Assembly (NCBI GenBank): GCA_024233495.1
Contig: JACKPM010000004.1
Coordinates: 124,001 to 188,000, forward strand
Length of the DNA: 64,000 nt
Direction: 5' to 3'
DNA from: Chlamydiales bacterium
GTDB lineage: Bacteria > Chlamydiota > Chlamydiia > Chlamydiales > JAAKFR01
Position numbers and translations under genes: made by a program. Within the stretch, counting starts at the first letter, position 1. Each line of letters opens with the position of its first letter. Below are positions 27,471 to 36,542 of the stretch, piece after piece. The notes beneath the pieces were generated by a model. It did no database searches, had not been told where the DNA came from, and saw only the letters and a program-made list of their open reading frames with translations.

Positions 27471-29161
27471 TGATCAATTTACGCGATTTCATTTCTGCTC
27501 TTCGTGAGCAAAATGAGGTTGTTGACATTCACCACCCTGTCGATCCCTATCTTGAAATCGCAGAGATTCATAGACGTATAGCTGAAGAAGAGGGCCCTGC
27601 CCTCTTTTTTCATAACGTAAAAGGATCACCATTCCCTGTCGTTACCAATCTCTTCGGTTCGATGAAGCGTATTCGCATCGCCTTCTCAAATCGGCCAGAG
27701 GAGACTATCGCTGAGCTCGTCCAGCTCATGACATCGCAATTTCCTCCCAAGCTCAAAACGGTTTGGGAGAAGCGTTCTGCTCTTTGGCAAATCAAGAATA
27801 TTGGCCTAAAAAAAAGACGATTTGCTCCTGTGTTAGAAAATCGTCTGGACGATCTCGAGAAGCTTCCCCTTCTACAGCTGTGGCCTGAGGATGGAGGGCA
27901 CTTCATCACCTTGCCCCTTGTCTACACCGAGCCACCTGGAGGAGGCGCTCCCAACTTGGGGATGTATCGCATTCAGCGCTTTGGAAAAAAAGAGACAGGG
28001 CTGCACTTCCAGATTCAAAAAGGCGGAGGCTTTCATCTCCACCAAGCAGAGCAGCAAAATCGGGCGCTACCGGTCAACATCTACATTGGTGGACCACCCG
28101 CTCTCATTTTGAGTGCAATTACCCCTTTGCCCGAAAATGTGCCAGAGATTCTTTTAACAGGAATCTTGCAAGGCAAAAAACTTGGTGTGACCCGGTGTCC
28201 CGAAAGCCCTTACCCTCTAATTGGGGAGTGTGAGTTTGCGCTTGTGGGCGAATCCCCTCCGCATGTGCGCAAACCTGAGGGACCTTTTGGCGACCATTAC
28301 GGTTACTATAGCCTCAAACATGATTTCCCCACCTTCCAACTTAAAGCTCTGTACCACAGGAAAGATGCGATTTATCCCGCAACTGTAGTAGGCAAGCCAC
28401 GGCAAGAGGACTTCTACATTGGAGACTATTTGCAAGAGCTTCTCTCCCCTATGTTTCCTGTTGTGATGCCGAGCGTAAAAAGTTTATGGAGCTATGGGGA
28501 GACAGGGTTCCACTCTCTCTCTGCTGCTGTGGTGAAAGAGCGCTTCCACCGTGAATGCATGACCGCCGCTTTCCGCATCCTTGGTGAAGGACAACTCAGT
28601 CTCACAAAATTTCTTCTTTTGACCGACCAAGATGTTGATTTACATGATTTCCCTAAATTGCTTACAACGATTTTAGAGCGTTTCCGCCCTGAACGCGACC
28701 TCTTTATTTTTGCGAATCTCTGTCTTGATACACTTGACTATACGGGACCTGAGCTTAACCATGGATCGCGTGGTGTGCTTCTCGGCATTGGGGAGAAGGT
28801 ACGCGAACTTCCAACTTCAATCAATGCGACGAATGCGCGCCCCTACTGCCCCGGCTGCCTTGTTGTGCAAGACGAACCCAACCCTTCACGGTTTACCGAC
28901 TGGCCCCTTGTGATTGTAGTTGATGATGTAGAGGCCACTCTTAAAAACGATGCCTCATTCTTATGGACTGTCTTTACACGCTTTGAGCCTGCACAAGACA
29001 TTTGTAGCTCTCATGAAGAAGTTTACCGTCATCATATCACCTACAAGCTACCTATTGTGATTGATGCACGTATGAAGCCCACCTATCCTGGCGTCGTAGA
29101 ATGCGATCCCCAAACCAAGCAGCTAGTCAATACCAATTGGAAAAGATACTTTTCGCTCTAG
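27470..29161 (+). CDS. UbiD-family decarboxylase, probably in menaquinone synthesis
   Basis: 563 residues. UbiD-type prenylated-FMN enzyme features: LGMYRIQRFGKKETGLHFQIQKGGG region, CEFALVGESPPHVRKPEGPFGDHYGYYS (the conserved E-x-P-FGDHxGYY motif with the catalytic Glu), and DLHDFPKLLTTILERF. Chlamydiae make menaquinone by the futalosine route, where a UbiD-like enzyme removes a carboxylate; this assignment is from family knowledge. It overlaps rpmB by one base. Its TAG stop is the first triplet of a repeat family A fragment, so the natural 3' end may have been altered by the insertion. Confidence 0.88.
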   Translation: MINLRDFISALREQNEVVDIHHPVDPYLEIAEIHRRIAEEEGPALFFHNVKGSPFPVVTNLFGSMKRIRIAFSNRPEETIAELVQLMTSQFPPKLKTVWEKRSALWQIKNIGLKKRRFAPVLENRLDDLEKLPLLQLWPEDGGHFITLPLVYTEPPGGGAPNLGMYRIQRFGKKETGLHFQIQKGGGFHLHQAEQQNRALPVNIYIGGPPALILSAITPLPENVPEILLTGILQGKKLGVTRCPESPYPLIGECEFALVGESPPHVRKPEGPFGDHYGYYSLKHDFPTFQLKALYHRKDAIYPATVVGKPRQEDFYIGDYLQELLSPMFPVVMPSVKSLWSYGETGFHSLSAAVVKERFHRECMTAAFRILGEGQLSLTKFLLLTDQDVDLHDFPKLLTTILERFRPERDLFIFANLCLDTLDYTGPELNHGSRGVLLGIGEKVRELPTSINATNARPYCPGCLVVQDEPNPSRFTDWPLVIVVDDVEATLKNDASFLWTVFTRFEPAQDICSSHEEVYRHHITYKLPIVIDARMKPTYPGVVECDPQTKQLVNTNWKRYFSL

Positions 29162-29205
29162 ATGGTGTCATCAAATTTTCTCCTCCTTGAGACGAGGGAT
29201 TTCTA
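29159..29205. repeat. Left-end fragment of repeat family A
   Basis: TAGATGGTGTCATCAAATTT, then TCTCCTCCTTGAGACGAGGGATTTCTA, matches the first 47 bp of the full element with a few changes. It supplies the stop codon of the UbiD gene on the left and, on the other strand, the stop of the large paralogue (29203-29205). Confidence 0.8.
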
Positions 29206-31647
29206 CATCAGGCTTGTCGGAAGCAATATATAAGGATTCGTAAACAGGCAAATACCCTTAGATTGCGCGAAGCTAGGACCTACAGTGCACAGAACTCCTG
29301 CATCTTCTCCATGTCTATGACTCCCATATAGCTTCCATTGAAGAAGACTCCTTTTCAAGTGCTCTGTCCAATTTGGATTGCCTAAAAAACAGATAGCATG
29401 CAGAGAATGAGCCTTACGGATAGCAACTTCGATATCATGTGGGTGTAATAGAATGACATTTGTACGCGCTAACGCTGACGAGAAAATATAGGACCACTCA
29501 GAGGGAGTGCGGGTACCAAAATCCCTTGGCAACAGACGTTTAATCTCCTTATTCTGCGCTGTAGTGAGATCTAACCCCAGGTGTTCGTATATCTTATATA
29601 ACTTAAGACTCAAAGCAGAAATCTTTTCTACCTTTTCCACAAGCCCAGCTGTAATCTGCTCTGCTTTCTCGCGCGGGAAAACTGTTGTTGCAGAGGCAAG
29701 AAAATCCTTAATCCTCCACCCAGCCACTCTTTTTATTTTGTCAGCTGCACACAAAGGCGAATAGTGCCTACTCACAACCTCTCTTACATGGCAATCTGGG
29801 AATGTAGATTCAAGAAAGGAATTCCTGCCCCATTCAAGAGGTACTTCATCTGATAGCCGAAGCCCTCCAGGGGCTGCAAAGGCATGGTGATTATCCGTAA
29901 AAAGAAGGCAGGACCCTTCTTCAACTTCTAAAAGATAGCTTTGCACCATTTTTACAACCTTATAATTCCCTTCAGGAGCCAAATTTACAGCCCGAAAGAG
30001 AACCTTAAGAATATTTAGAATTCTTTCAATTTGCCCACCTGTTTGCACTAGGTAGCAAAGATCTTGTCTCTCGAATAGATCGTCAGGAAGGCCTGAAACC
30101 TCTTCTCGAATTTGGAAGGCAAAAACCTTAGAAAGCTGAAGCCTAATAGATGGATCCTTTAATCGTTTAAGCGCAAATGCAAGACTGCTAGGTGAAATCG
30201 AGAGATCTACGCAAGCAGCATTGGAAATGTATCTCTCTATTAATTTTGTAAATTGGGAAAGGGTTGCTACGCGAATGACTTCTCTATTATGGATAAAAAG
30301 AATAGCCCGCCCATACGTTACAATTCTCTCTACCCCCTCTCCTTTAAATCTAACACCTTCAATCTCATACCAAGTTTCTTTTTCTTCTACATTACAATCC
30401 CATAACCAAATTACTTTTCCTAAAATTCTTGAAATAACTTCCTTATCAAAGTCAGATTCAGCTAAGAGATCGGTCAAGCTCTTAATAAAAAGGTTCTTTC
30501 GATTTGGAAATTGATCGGGGTAGAGATGACTACCGTTTACACCCAAAAGGTGAAAATACTCGAGCACGATTCGCTGCAAAAGATTCTCGAAGTAAGAACA
30601 GTAGTAATGTGCAGCAGCTGGGGCACCCTTAAAAAGGGCACAGAGTGAAATATTTTCTGAATCTTGAGGAAAAAAAGCGGCTGCTAATTCGAAACAGCGG
30701 GCAATAACCGAGTGCTCTTTCCCATTTCCAATAAGCTGCACATCCAAGCGCGCTTGCCTAATGCGCTTATTTTTCATCAGAGGGGAAATTTCGATTTCAA
30801 CACTCCCAATTTTATAGTACCCACTCTCTAGTAAGTTACGCACCACACCTAAAAACTTCTTCAAATCATGCGCCAATATAAACTTCAGAGCACCAATTGC
30901 ATAACAGTTTCCCTCAAGCTTTTGCTGCAGAATATCGCAAAAAAGCATCTGCAATACCCACTTTTTTACATCTTGCGGTGTCACTCCCCTTTTCTTTTGA
31001 TCAAGCATACAAAACTCATACAGAGAAGGGTTCAAAGTTAATTCATGATCAAAGAACGAGGCATCTTCTGCTAGAAGACCAAGAGTGTGAAGAATGCGGT
31101 GGGTATGCTCTACATTTAAAATACTTGTAATATTATTGGGCCCTAAAAGCTTTCGCACTGCTTCTAAGCCGGCACGAGAAATTCCTTTATAATGAGAAGG
31201 AAGCATCAAATTAACAAATAGCATGCGGATCAAAGAGTGACGGCCGCATGCGATGATCTCACTATTGCCTCTTGTACACTCCCTATGTTTAGCTTCTAAC
31301 CTTGCCAGCTCCGTTTCAGCACTTTTTAGTACAAAATCTAGATATGAGTGACATTGTGTTGGATTTATGTTTCTACAGGTGAGTAGATAGTGGAGCGCTC
31401 CGATCTCTGCCATTACGTCAGCAAACTCCATTCCTGTATCGATCTTTGCCTGGATGTTTCCTAGAAGAATTGTGCTTTGCGTCACCCGCTTGAGTGCCTG
31501 AAGAGCCTCTTGCACCATTTGTGTAAGATTGGGATCTCCAAAAAAGTCAGGAGCTCTTTCTAGTCTGCGCGTTTTTACGCATAAAGCCAGCTCTTCTAGA
31601 GGAGTGCTGTTCTCCCGTTTTCTTGAAAAAAAAACATCACAAGCCAT
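29203..31647 (-). CDS. Large paralogous protein 1 with papain-like Q-x5-C motif, candidate effector
   Basis: About 814 residues from ATG 31647; a GTG at 31770 would add 41. I prefer 31647 because the DNA just upstream matches the leader of its tandem paralogue (32341-34806), whose start aligns there. No known family recognised. LQQKLEGNCYAIGALKF carries a Gln six residues before a Cys, the papain-family oxyanion Gln/nucleophile spacing. Further down, NHHAFAAPGG and FLGNPNW (near the C-terminus) are conserved with the paralogue and could supply His and Asn. The rest is helical. It lies between genes that are adjacent in my recollection of C. trachomatis (UbiD-like, PLD). Its stop lies in a repeat fragment. 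Protease activity is inference. Confidence 0.7.
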   Translation of the reverse strand: MACDVFFSRKRENSTPLEELALCVKTRRLERAPDFFGDPNLTQMVQEALQALKRVTQSTILLGNIQAKIDTGMEFADVMAEIGALHYLLTCRNINPTQCHSYLDFVLKSAETELARLEAKHRECTRGNSEIIACGRHSLIRMLFVNLMLPSHYKGISRAGLEAVRKLLGPNNITSILNVEHTHRILHTLGLLAEDASFFDHELTLNPSLYEFCMLDQKKRGVTPQDVKKWVLQMLFCDILQQKLEGNCYAIGALKFILAHDLKKFLGVVRNLLESGYYKIGSVEIEISPLMKNKRIRQARLDVQLIGNGKEHSVIARCFELAAAFFPQDSENISLCALFKGAPAAAHYYCSYFENLLQRIVLEYFHLLGVNGSHLYPDQFPNRKNLFIKSLTDLLAESDFDKEVISRILGKVIWLWDCNVEEKETWYEIEGVRFKGEGVERIVTYGRAILFIHNREVIRVATLSQFTKLIERYISNAACVDLSISPSSLAFALKRLKDPSIRLQLSKVFAFQIREEVSGLPDDLFERQDLCYLVQTGGQIERILNILKVLFRAVNLAPEGNYKVVKMVQSYLLEVEEGSCLLFTDNHHAFAAPGGLRLSDEVPLEWGRNSFLESTFPDCHVREVVSRHYSPLCAADKIKRVAGWRIKDFLASATTVFPREKAEQITAGLVEKVEKISALSLKLYKIYEHLGLDLTTAQNKEIKRLLPRDFGTRTPSEWSYIFSSALARTNVILLHPHDIEVAIRKAHSLHAICFLGNPNWTEHLKRSLLQWKLYGSHRHGEDAGVLCTVGPSFAQSKGICLFTNPYILLPTSLM

Positions 31648-31837
31648 AGTTGTGAGGCAAAATGTAACACTTTTCCCATTGAAAAAGAAGAGATTCTTCG
31701 CGAAAGAGCCCTTGACTCTTACCATTAACTGCTGCACTTTTAAAAGACGATTTGCCAGTTGACATAGCACACCTTCTCCCTTCCAATCTGAAATTGAGAT
31801 TGTCTAGAAAGAAAAAAGAAGAGGCGATCTCATACTC

Positions 31838-32004
31838 TAGATGGTGTCGTCAAATTTTCTCCTTTGTGAGGCGAGAGATTTTCTAGGCAAAATGCGCAAT
31901 CGAAAGCGAAGGGAGTAGCCAAAGCGCTACTTCCGAGGTTGCGAGGGCGCATTTTGGCAGAAAAGATCCGGCTGACAAAGGAGAAAATTTGACGACACCA
32001 TCTA
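31838..32004. repeat. Repeat family A, full copy 1 (167 bp)
   Basis: Perfect terminal inverted repeats TAGATGGTGTCGTCAAAT...ATTTGACGACACCATCTA flank a partly palindromic core (TTTTCTAGGCAAAATGCGC near the left, GCGCATTTTGGCAGAAAA near the right). TA at both ends and small size without a transposase resemble IS630/Tc1-mariner-type MITEs. Confidence 0.9.
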
Positions 32005-32099
32005 AGGCATTTTTGTTTTGGAGATTGAGGAATTTAGCATCCTTATCAAGAGAACAGCCATCGTACTCCATGATGTAGCCCCCTCCCTTTGAGCGCATG

Positions 32100-32261
32100 T
32101 ATAGTCAAATTCGTTGAAAATTTTACAAATTCGTGCCAGATGACAAAGCCAAAGTAAGTACAGAGTTCGACTTAGACCATTTATGGTCTATAAGAACGAG
32201 CACGATCTTTGGTGAAGCCAAATGGTATGGGTTTGTAAAATTAGCAACTGACTTGACTATA
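32100..32261. repeat. Repeat family B, copy 1 (162 bp)
   Basis: Starts TATAGTCAAATTCGTTG and ends CAACTGACTTGACTATA, with a central AGACCATTTATGGTCT hairpin and long inverted ends. Inverted relative to copies at 36130 and 54683. Open frames across it are not genes. Confidence 0.85.
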
Positions 32262-32340
32262 TGACCACTGAAAATTAAATCTGAAGGAGGAGGAGCAGTT
32301 TTTTCATGGCCGTCGTGGGTTGACAAAACTGCTTTTTATT

Positions 32341-34806
32341 TCAATGAGAAACGTCCATCTTGGATGATGGAGGAAGTAGTAGAGAGCAATACTCAAAGGA
32401 GCTCGCAACCGGTTCCCTACCAAGCAGCTCTGTTTGCCAAATTTGCGGCACTGCAAAGCCATCCGCTCCTTCCAACCTCCAATGCGTGTGGTTACGCCCA
32501 TCAGTCCAATTAGCATTTGCTAAAAAGTGAATTGCCGGAAGGGTGTGTGCCTTACGCAAAGCGACTTCTACATCGTGTGGATGAAACACCCCAATCTTTG
32601 CATGCGCAAAAGCTGAAGATAAAGCATACGCCCACACATTGGGGCGATAGGAAAGCACATTTTCTCTCAATATTTCGAGCACTTCCTGCCGCTGCACAAC
32701 AGAAGGATTCACCCCAAGGAGAGCGCAGATTTCGAGAAGCTTAAGATTCTCTAAGGGCATTGTTTGCATGCTTGTTACGATCTTTTCTACAATTTTTACC
32801 TTCTTATTTTGCTGAAAAACTTCTTGAGACTTATAGAAGAAGTCGCGCACCGTCCACCTTTTTACGCTCTTTAATTTACTCCTTGAAATCTGCTCAGAGT
32901 AGTGTGATCGAATCACATTTTTCGAAATATTCTCAGGTACCTCAGCAGCAAGAAAAAGAGTAGTAGCTTCTATATGAGGAACCTCTTGATTTAGGGAGAG
33001 TCCTCCAGGGATTGTCATAACATGGCTCATGTTACTAAATATGACGCAAGTCCCCCTATCACCCTGAACGTAAGGGCGTACATTTTTCACAATTTCATCA
33101 GGATTTTCAGCTTCCACTATTTTTTCTCTATAGGCAATGTCACACGCCCGAAAAATTGAACTCACCCTTCCACCGGACTGACACAGCAGACACAAATCTT
33201 TTTCTTGAAGCAGCCCAGCATGAAATTGGGGCATTTTACGCTTAATAATTTGCGCAATAATGCTCGCGAGCATCTCCTTGATTTTCTCATATTCTAGTCT
33301 TTTTTTGACATATTCAAGAGTTTCGGGTAAAAACGAAGGTTCATCTATGGCAGCATCTGTAAGACAATCCCCCAGAAGCTTAACAAACTGCGTGAGAGTT
33401 GCCACTCGAATTGTTTTCCCACGATAGAGGATAAGAATACTACGACCCCTCTTAATCAAGCTTTCTACTCCACTAGTTGAGAATGTGATTCCTTCAAGCA
33501 TAAACTCTTCTTGCTCACGCTCTATACCACAATCCCAAAGCCAAATAATTTTCCCCAGGATCCTAAATATCAATGGAGTTTGGTCAAAAGATGGAGATAA
33601 ATGAGAGGCCAAATTGTGAAGGAGAGTCTTTTTCTCAAACCCATAATCAGCAGGGTGATGACTTATCCCATTTACCCCCACAAGGTGAAAGTACTCAAGC
33701 ACCATCCGCTGTAAAAGATTTTCAAAATAGGAACAGTAGTAGTGTGCAGCAACAGGAGTGTTATTAAAGAGGGTAGAGAGTGAGCTCCCTTCTAGGATTA
33801 TTGGAAAAGGGGCATTTGCCAGAGAGAAACACCTTGCAAACACTGAGTGCTCTGCCATAGGGCCTTGGATTGTTACTTCAAGACGACTTTTTCGTACAAG
33901 CTTCTCACGCATCAGCTGGAAGATTTCAATTTCTATATCTCCAATTTTGTAGTACCCTTTTTCTAAAAAGTCGCGCACTATACCTAAAAACTTCTTCAGA
34001 TCATGCGCAATCGCAAACTTCAACGCTACAATTGCATAACAGTTCAGTTCATAATCTTGCTGCAAAATGTCACAAAAAAGCATTTGCAATATCCACTGCA
34101 TCATATCGTGATTTGTTATCTCGCTCTTTTTTTGATCGAGTGCGCAAAACGAGTAGAGAGAGGGATGTAAAATAATTGGACGACCAAAAAACGAGGCATC
34201 CTCTTCAAAAAGATCAAGAGTATGGAGGATGCTGTGGGTAAGCTCCACATTCAAAATTCCAGTAAATATATTGGGACCTAATAACTTGCGTACTGTTGCT
34301 AAGCCTGCATGAAAAATCCCGACAACACTAGGAGGAAGCATTAAGTCAACGAAGAGCAAGCGGATTAAAGAGTAACGGCCACACGCAACTCGCTCAGCAT
34401 TTGCCCCTACACAATTGATATGTTCTCTATAAAGTTCCTTTATAGCTTTTTCTGCATCTGAAAGGAGGCGCTCGAAGTACGATTCACACGTTTTTGGATC
34501 AACTTCGGTGCAAGTTAGCAAGTAGTGAAGCGCACCAATCTCCGCCATCATATCAGCAAACCCTAAACCAGAGTCTACCATCATCTGAATGTTGCCTAGA
34601 AGAATGGGGCACTGCGTCACTGCTTCGAGAGTTTGAAACGCTTCGTTAAAAAGGCGCACGGCCTTTTCATCTCCATGAAAGCTAGGAGTAGCAGCAAGCC
34701 TACGCGTTTTTACACGCTGCACAAAGTCTTTTGGTGCACTGTGCACCTGGTCAAATTTACGTTTTCTGTCTAAAGAGACTCCCGAAGCCATAATTGAAGC
34801 AAACAT
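32341..34806 (-). CDS. Large paralogous protein 2 with papain-like Q-x5-C motif, candidate effector
   Basis: About 821 residues, clearly homologous along its length to the product of 29203-31647 (shared blocks such as GNIQ..VDSG, ADMMAEIGALHYLLTC, RKLLGPN, AAHYYCSYFENLLQR, WLWDC and RKAHTL). LQQDYELNCYAI places Gln250 six residues before Cys256. SHVMTIPGG (His596) or RKAHTL (His755) could be the His, and FLANANW (Asn767-Trp768) the Asn followed by Trp, as in C1 peptidases. N-terminus has KTRRL and RKRKF basic patches. The ATG has AGGAAAAGAG upstream. Tandem duplication, including the leader, is apparent. Function not established. Confidence 0.72.
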   Translation of the reverse strand: MFASIMASGVSLDRKRKFDQVHSAPKDFVQRVKTRRLAATPSFHGDEKAVRLFNEAFQTLEAVTQCPILLGNIQMMVDSGLGFADMMAEIGALHYLLTCTEVDPKTCESYFERLLSDAEKAIKELYREHINCVGANAERVACGRYSLIRLLFVDLMLPPSVVGIFHAGLATVRKLLGPNIFTGILNVELTHSILHTLDLFEEDASFFGRPIILHPSLYSFCALDQKKSEITNHDMMQWILQMLFCDILQQDYELNCYAIVALKFAIAHDLKKFLGIVRDFLEKGYYKIGDIEIEIFQLMREKLVRKSRLEVTIQGPMAEHSVFARCFSLANAPFPIILEGSSLSTLFNNTPVAAHYYCSYFENLLQRMVLEYFHLVGVNGISHHPADYGFEKKTLLHNLASHLSPSFDQTPLIFRILGKIIWLWDCGIEREQEEFMLEGITFSTSGVESLIKRGRSILILYRGKTIRVATLTQFVKLLGDCLTDAAIDEPSFLPETLEYVKKRLEYEKIKEMLASIIAQIIKRKMPQFHAGLLQEKDLCLLCQSGGRVSSIFRACDIAYREKIVEAENPDEIVKNVRPYVQGDRGTCVIFSNMSHVMTIPGGLSLNQEVPHIEATTLFLAAEVPENISKNVIRSHYSEQISRSKLKSVKRWTVRDFFYKSQEVFQQNKKVKIVEKIVTSMQTMPLENLKLLEICALLGVNPSVVQRQEVLEILRENVLSYRPNVWAYALSSAFAHAKIGVFHPHDVEVALRKAHTLPAIHFLANANWTDGRNHTHWRLEGADGFAVPQIWQTELLGREPVASSFEYCSLLLPPSSKMDVSH

Positions 34807-34924
34807 TCTATCTCTTTTCCTATTGAAAAAGAAGGAAATCTTCTATTTTAAACCCGTTTTGTATACAAAGCCTTTTGTAGAGAGTGAGCGGGGGATCAAT
34901 CTATAAGAGATTTCGTATACAACC

Positions 34925-35091
34925 TAGATGGTGTCGTCAAATTTTCTCCTTTGTGAGGCGAGAGATTTTCTAGGCAAAATGCGCAATCAAAAGCGAAGGG
35001 AGCAGCCAAAGCGCTACTTCCGAGGTTGCGAGGCCGCATTTTGGCAGAAAAGATCCGGCTGATAAAGGAGAAAATTTGACAACACCATCTA
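34925..35091. repeat. Repeat family A, full copy 2 (167 bp)
   Basis: Same termini and core as the copy at 31838-32004, with a few substitutions (for example the right end reads CAACACCATCTA). It sits immediately upstream of the phospholipase D gene and may have displaced or supplied its promoter. Confidence 0.9.
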
Positions 35092-35104
35092 GGTTATAAA
35101 AAAT

Positions 35105-36268
35105 ATGCATAACAAAGTAGTGAAGTGGATCGCTGTAATCCTCTTCGGCCTCATCTTTCTTGTTTGGAGCAGCTTTTATGGCCTGCACTGTACCCTTCCT
35201 ACTGAAGGCTCCTCCCCCCAGCTTTTTGCCAACCAAGTGGATGACAACTTGCAGCGCACTTTCATCAGAGCAATTGGTGAAGCAAAAGAGTCAGTTACCC
35301 TTATCATCTACTCTCTCACCGACAGCCGCATTATCCGCGCTCTTGAGCAGAAAAAGAGCGAAGGAATTGAAGTCAAAGTAATCCATGACCCCACTACTTC
35401 TCAAAAAGGTTTCATGCAGCTCAGCCAAACTGTTGAGACCAACCCTCTTAAAATGCGCGGCCTAATGCACAGGAAGATTTTAATTATCGACAAAGAAAGC
35501 GTCTGGATTGGCTCTGCTAACTTCACAACCGAGTCGCTTAAAATGCATAGCAACCTTGTTGTAGGTAGCGTAAGCCCCGAGCTTGCTGAAACCATCCTCG
35601 CCAATAAGCAGCACCATCACTTCACTATTGGGGGACAAATGGCTGAATTTTGGACGCTTCCCGAATCGAATAAGGAGGGGCTAGAGCGTCTCCTCGAGCT
35701 TATCCACTCTGCTGAAATCTCTATTCAGGTCGGCATGTTCACTTGGACACACCCCCAAATCACGGAGGCGGTGATAGCCGCAGCTAAAAGAGGGGTAAAT
35801 GTTGAAGTGGTGCTTGATCGCACGCAAGCGCAAGGAGCAAGCAAAAAGTCGCTTGCAGAGCTGCAAAACTCCGCTGTTAATGTGCGTATCAACCGAGGAA
35901 ATGAGCTCTTCCACCACAAATTTCTTGTTATCGACAAACACACCCTCGTGAATGGCTCAGCGAACTGGACACGTGGGGCATTCTCTCGCAATAGCGACTG
36001 CTTCTTGATTTTGCATAACCTGAATGAAGAGCAAACAAAGAAGATGAGAAGGCTGTGGCACATTATCCGTGCAACCAGCGATCCCTCTTCCGAAAAGAAA
36101 CTATTATCAAAGCTTCTGGGAACAATGTTTATAGTCAAATCGGTTGAAAATTTTACAAATTCATACCATTTGGCTTCACCAAAGATTGCGCTCGTTCTCA
36201 TAGACCATAAATGGTCTAAGTCGAATTCCGCGCTTACTTTGGCTTTGCCATCTGCCATGAATTTGTAA
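35105..36268 (+). CDS. Phospholipase D family protein, C-terminus encoded by a repeat
   Basis: 387 residues. N-terminal signal anchor (KWIAVILFGLIFLVWSSF, ~7-24) followed by two PLD half-sites: LMHRKILIID...GSANFT (His ~122) and LFHHKFLVID...GSANWT (His ~275), the paired HxK catalytic motifs. Homologue of the Chlamydia PLD protein recalled as CT084, and in the same place after the UbiD gene. From about residue 342 the frame runs into repeat family B at 36130, so the last ~45 residues (IVKSVENFTNSYHLAS...) are repeat-encoded and the original stop was lost. No ribosome-binding site is evident; a family A copy ends 13 bp before the ATG. Confidence 0.9.
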   Translation: MHNKVVKWIAVILFGLIFLVWSSFYGLHCTLPTEGSSPQLFANQVDDNLQRTFIRAIGEAKESVTLIIYSLTDSRIIRALEQKKSEGIEVKVIHDPTTSQKGFMQLSQTVETNPLKMRGLMHRKILIIDKESVWIGSANFTTESLKMHSNLVVGSVSPELAETILANKQHHHFTIGGQMAEFWTLPESNKEGLERLLELIHSAEISIQVGMFTWTHPQITEAVIAAAKRGVNVEVVLDRTQAQGASKKSLAELQNSAVNVRINRGNELFHHKFLVIDKHTLVNGSANWTRGAFSRNSDCFLILHNLNEEQTKKMRRLWHIIRATSDPSSEKKLLSKLLGTMFIVKSVENFTNSYHLASPKIALVLIDHKWSKSNSALTLALPSAMNL

Positions 36269-36291
36269 AATTTTCAACCGACTTGACTATA
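36130..36291. repeat. Repeat family B, copy 2 (162 bp), inside the 3' end of the PLD gene
   Basis: Starts TATAGTCAAATCGGTTG and ends CAACCGACTTGACTATA with the central AGACCATAAATGGTCT palindrome. It overlaps the last 139 bp of the PLD reading frame, including the stop. Confidence 0.9.
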
Positions 36292-36308
36292 TTTTGCCTC
36301 CTTGCCGA

Positions 36309-36352
36309 GATAGTGTCATTGCAAAACCTTCTCTGTGAGATGAGAGATTTTC
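36309..36352. repeat. Degenerate left end of repeat family A
   Basis: AGATAGTGTCATTGC, then AAAACCTTCTCTGTGAGATGAGAGATTTTC, is a mutated version of the first ~45 bp of family A. It breaks off at the internal TTTTCTA, exactly where the next copy begins, which indicates a nested insertion. Confidence 0.6.
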
Positions 36353-36520
36353 TAGATGGTGTCGTCAAATTTTCTCCTTTGTGAGGCGAGAGATTTTCTA
36401 GGCAAAATGCGCAATCGAAAGCAAAGGGAGTAGCCAAAGCGCTACTTCGGAGATTTCGAGAGTGCATTTTGGCGGAAAAGATCCAGCTCACAAAGACGGC
36501 TTCATGACGAAGCTATCTTA
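36353..36520. repeat. Repeat family A, copy 3 (right end decayed)
   Basis: Left half nearly identical to the intact copies. The right third has diverged (CACAAAGACGGCTTCATGAC..AGCTATCTTA), so its terminal inverted repeat is no longer matched. It lies in the gap before the glnN stop. Confidence 0.8.
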
Positions 36521-36542
36521 CAAACAACATGTTGTGATGAAG

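Noticed and set aside
31883..32326. Reading frames across the intergenic repeats
   Set aside because: They are read-through of families A and B, reappear at every copy (including 36234-36491 and 46841-47140) and lack ribosome-binding sites.
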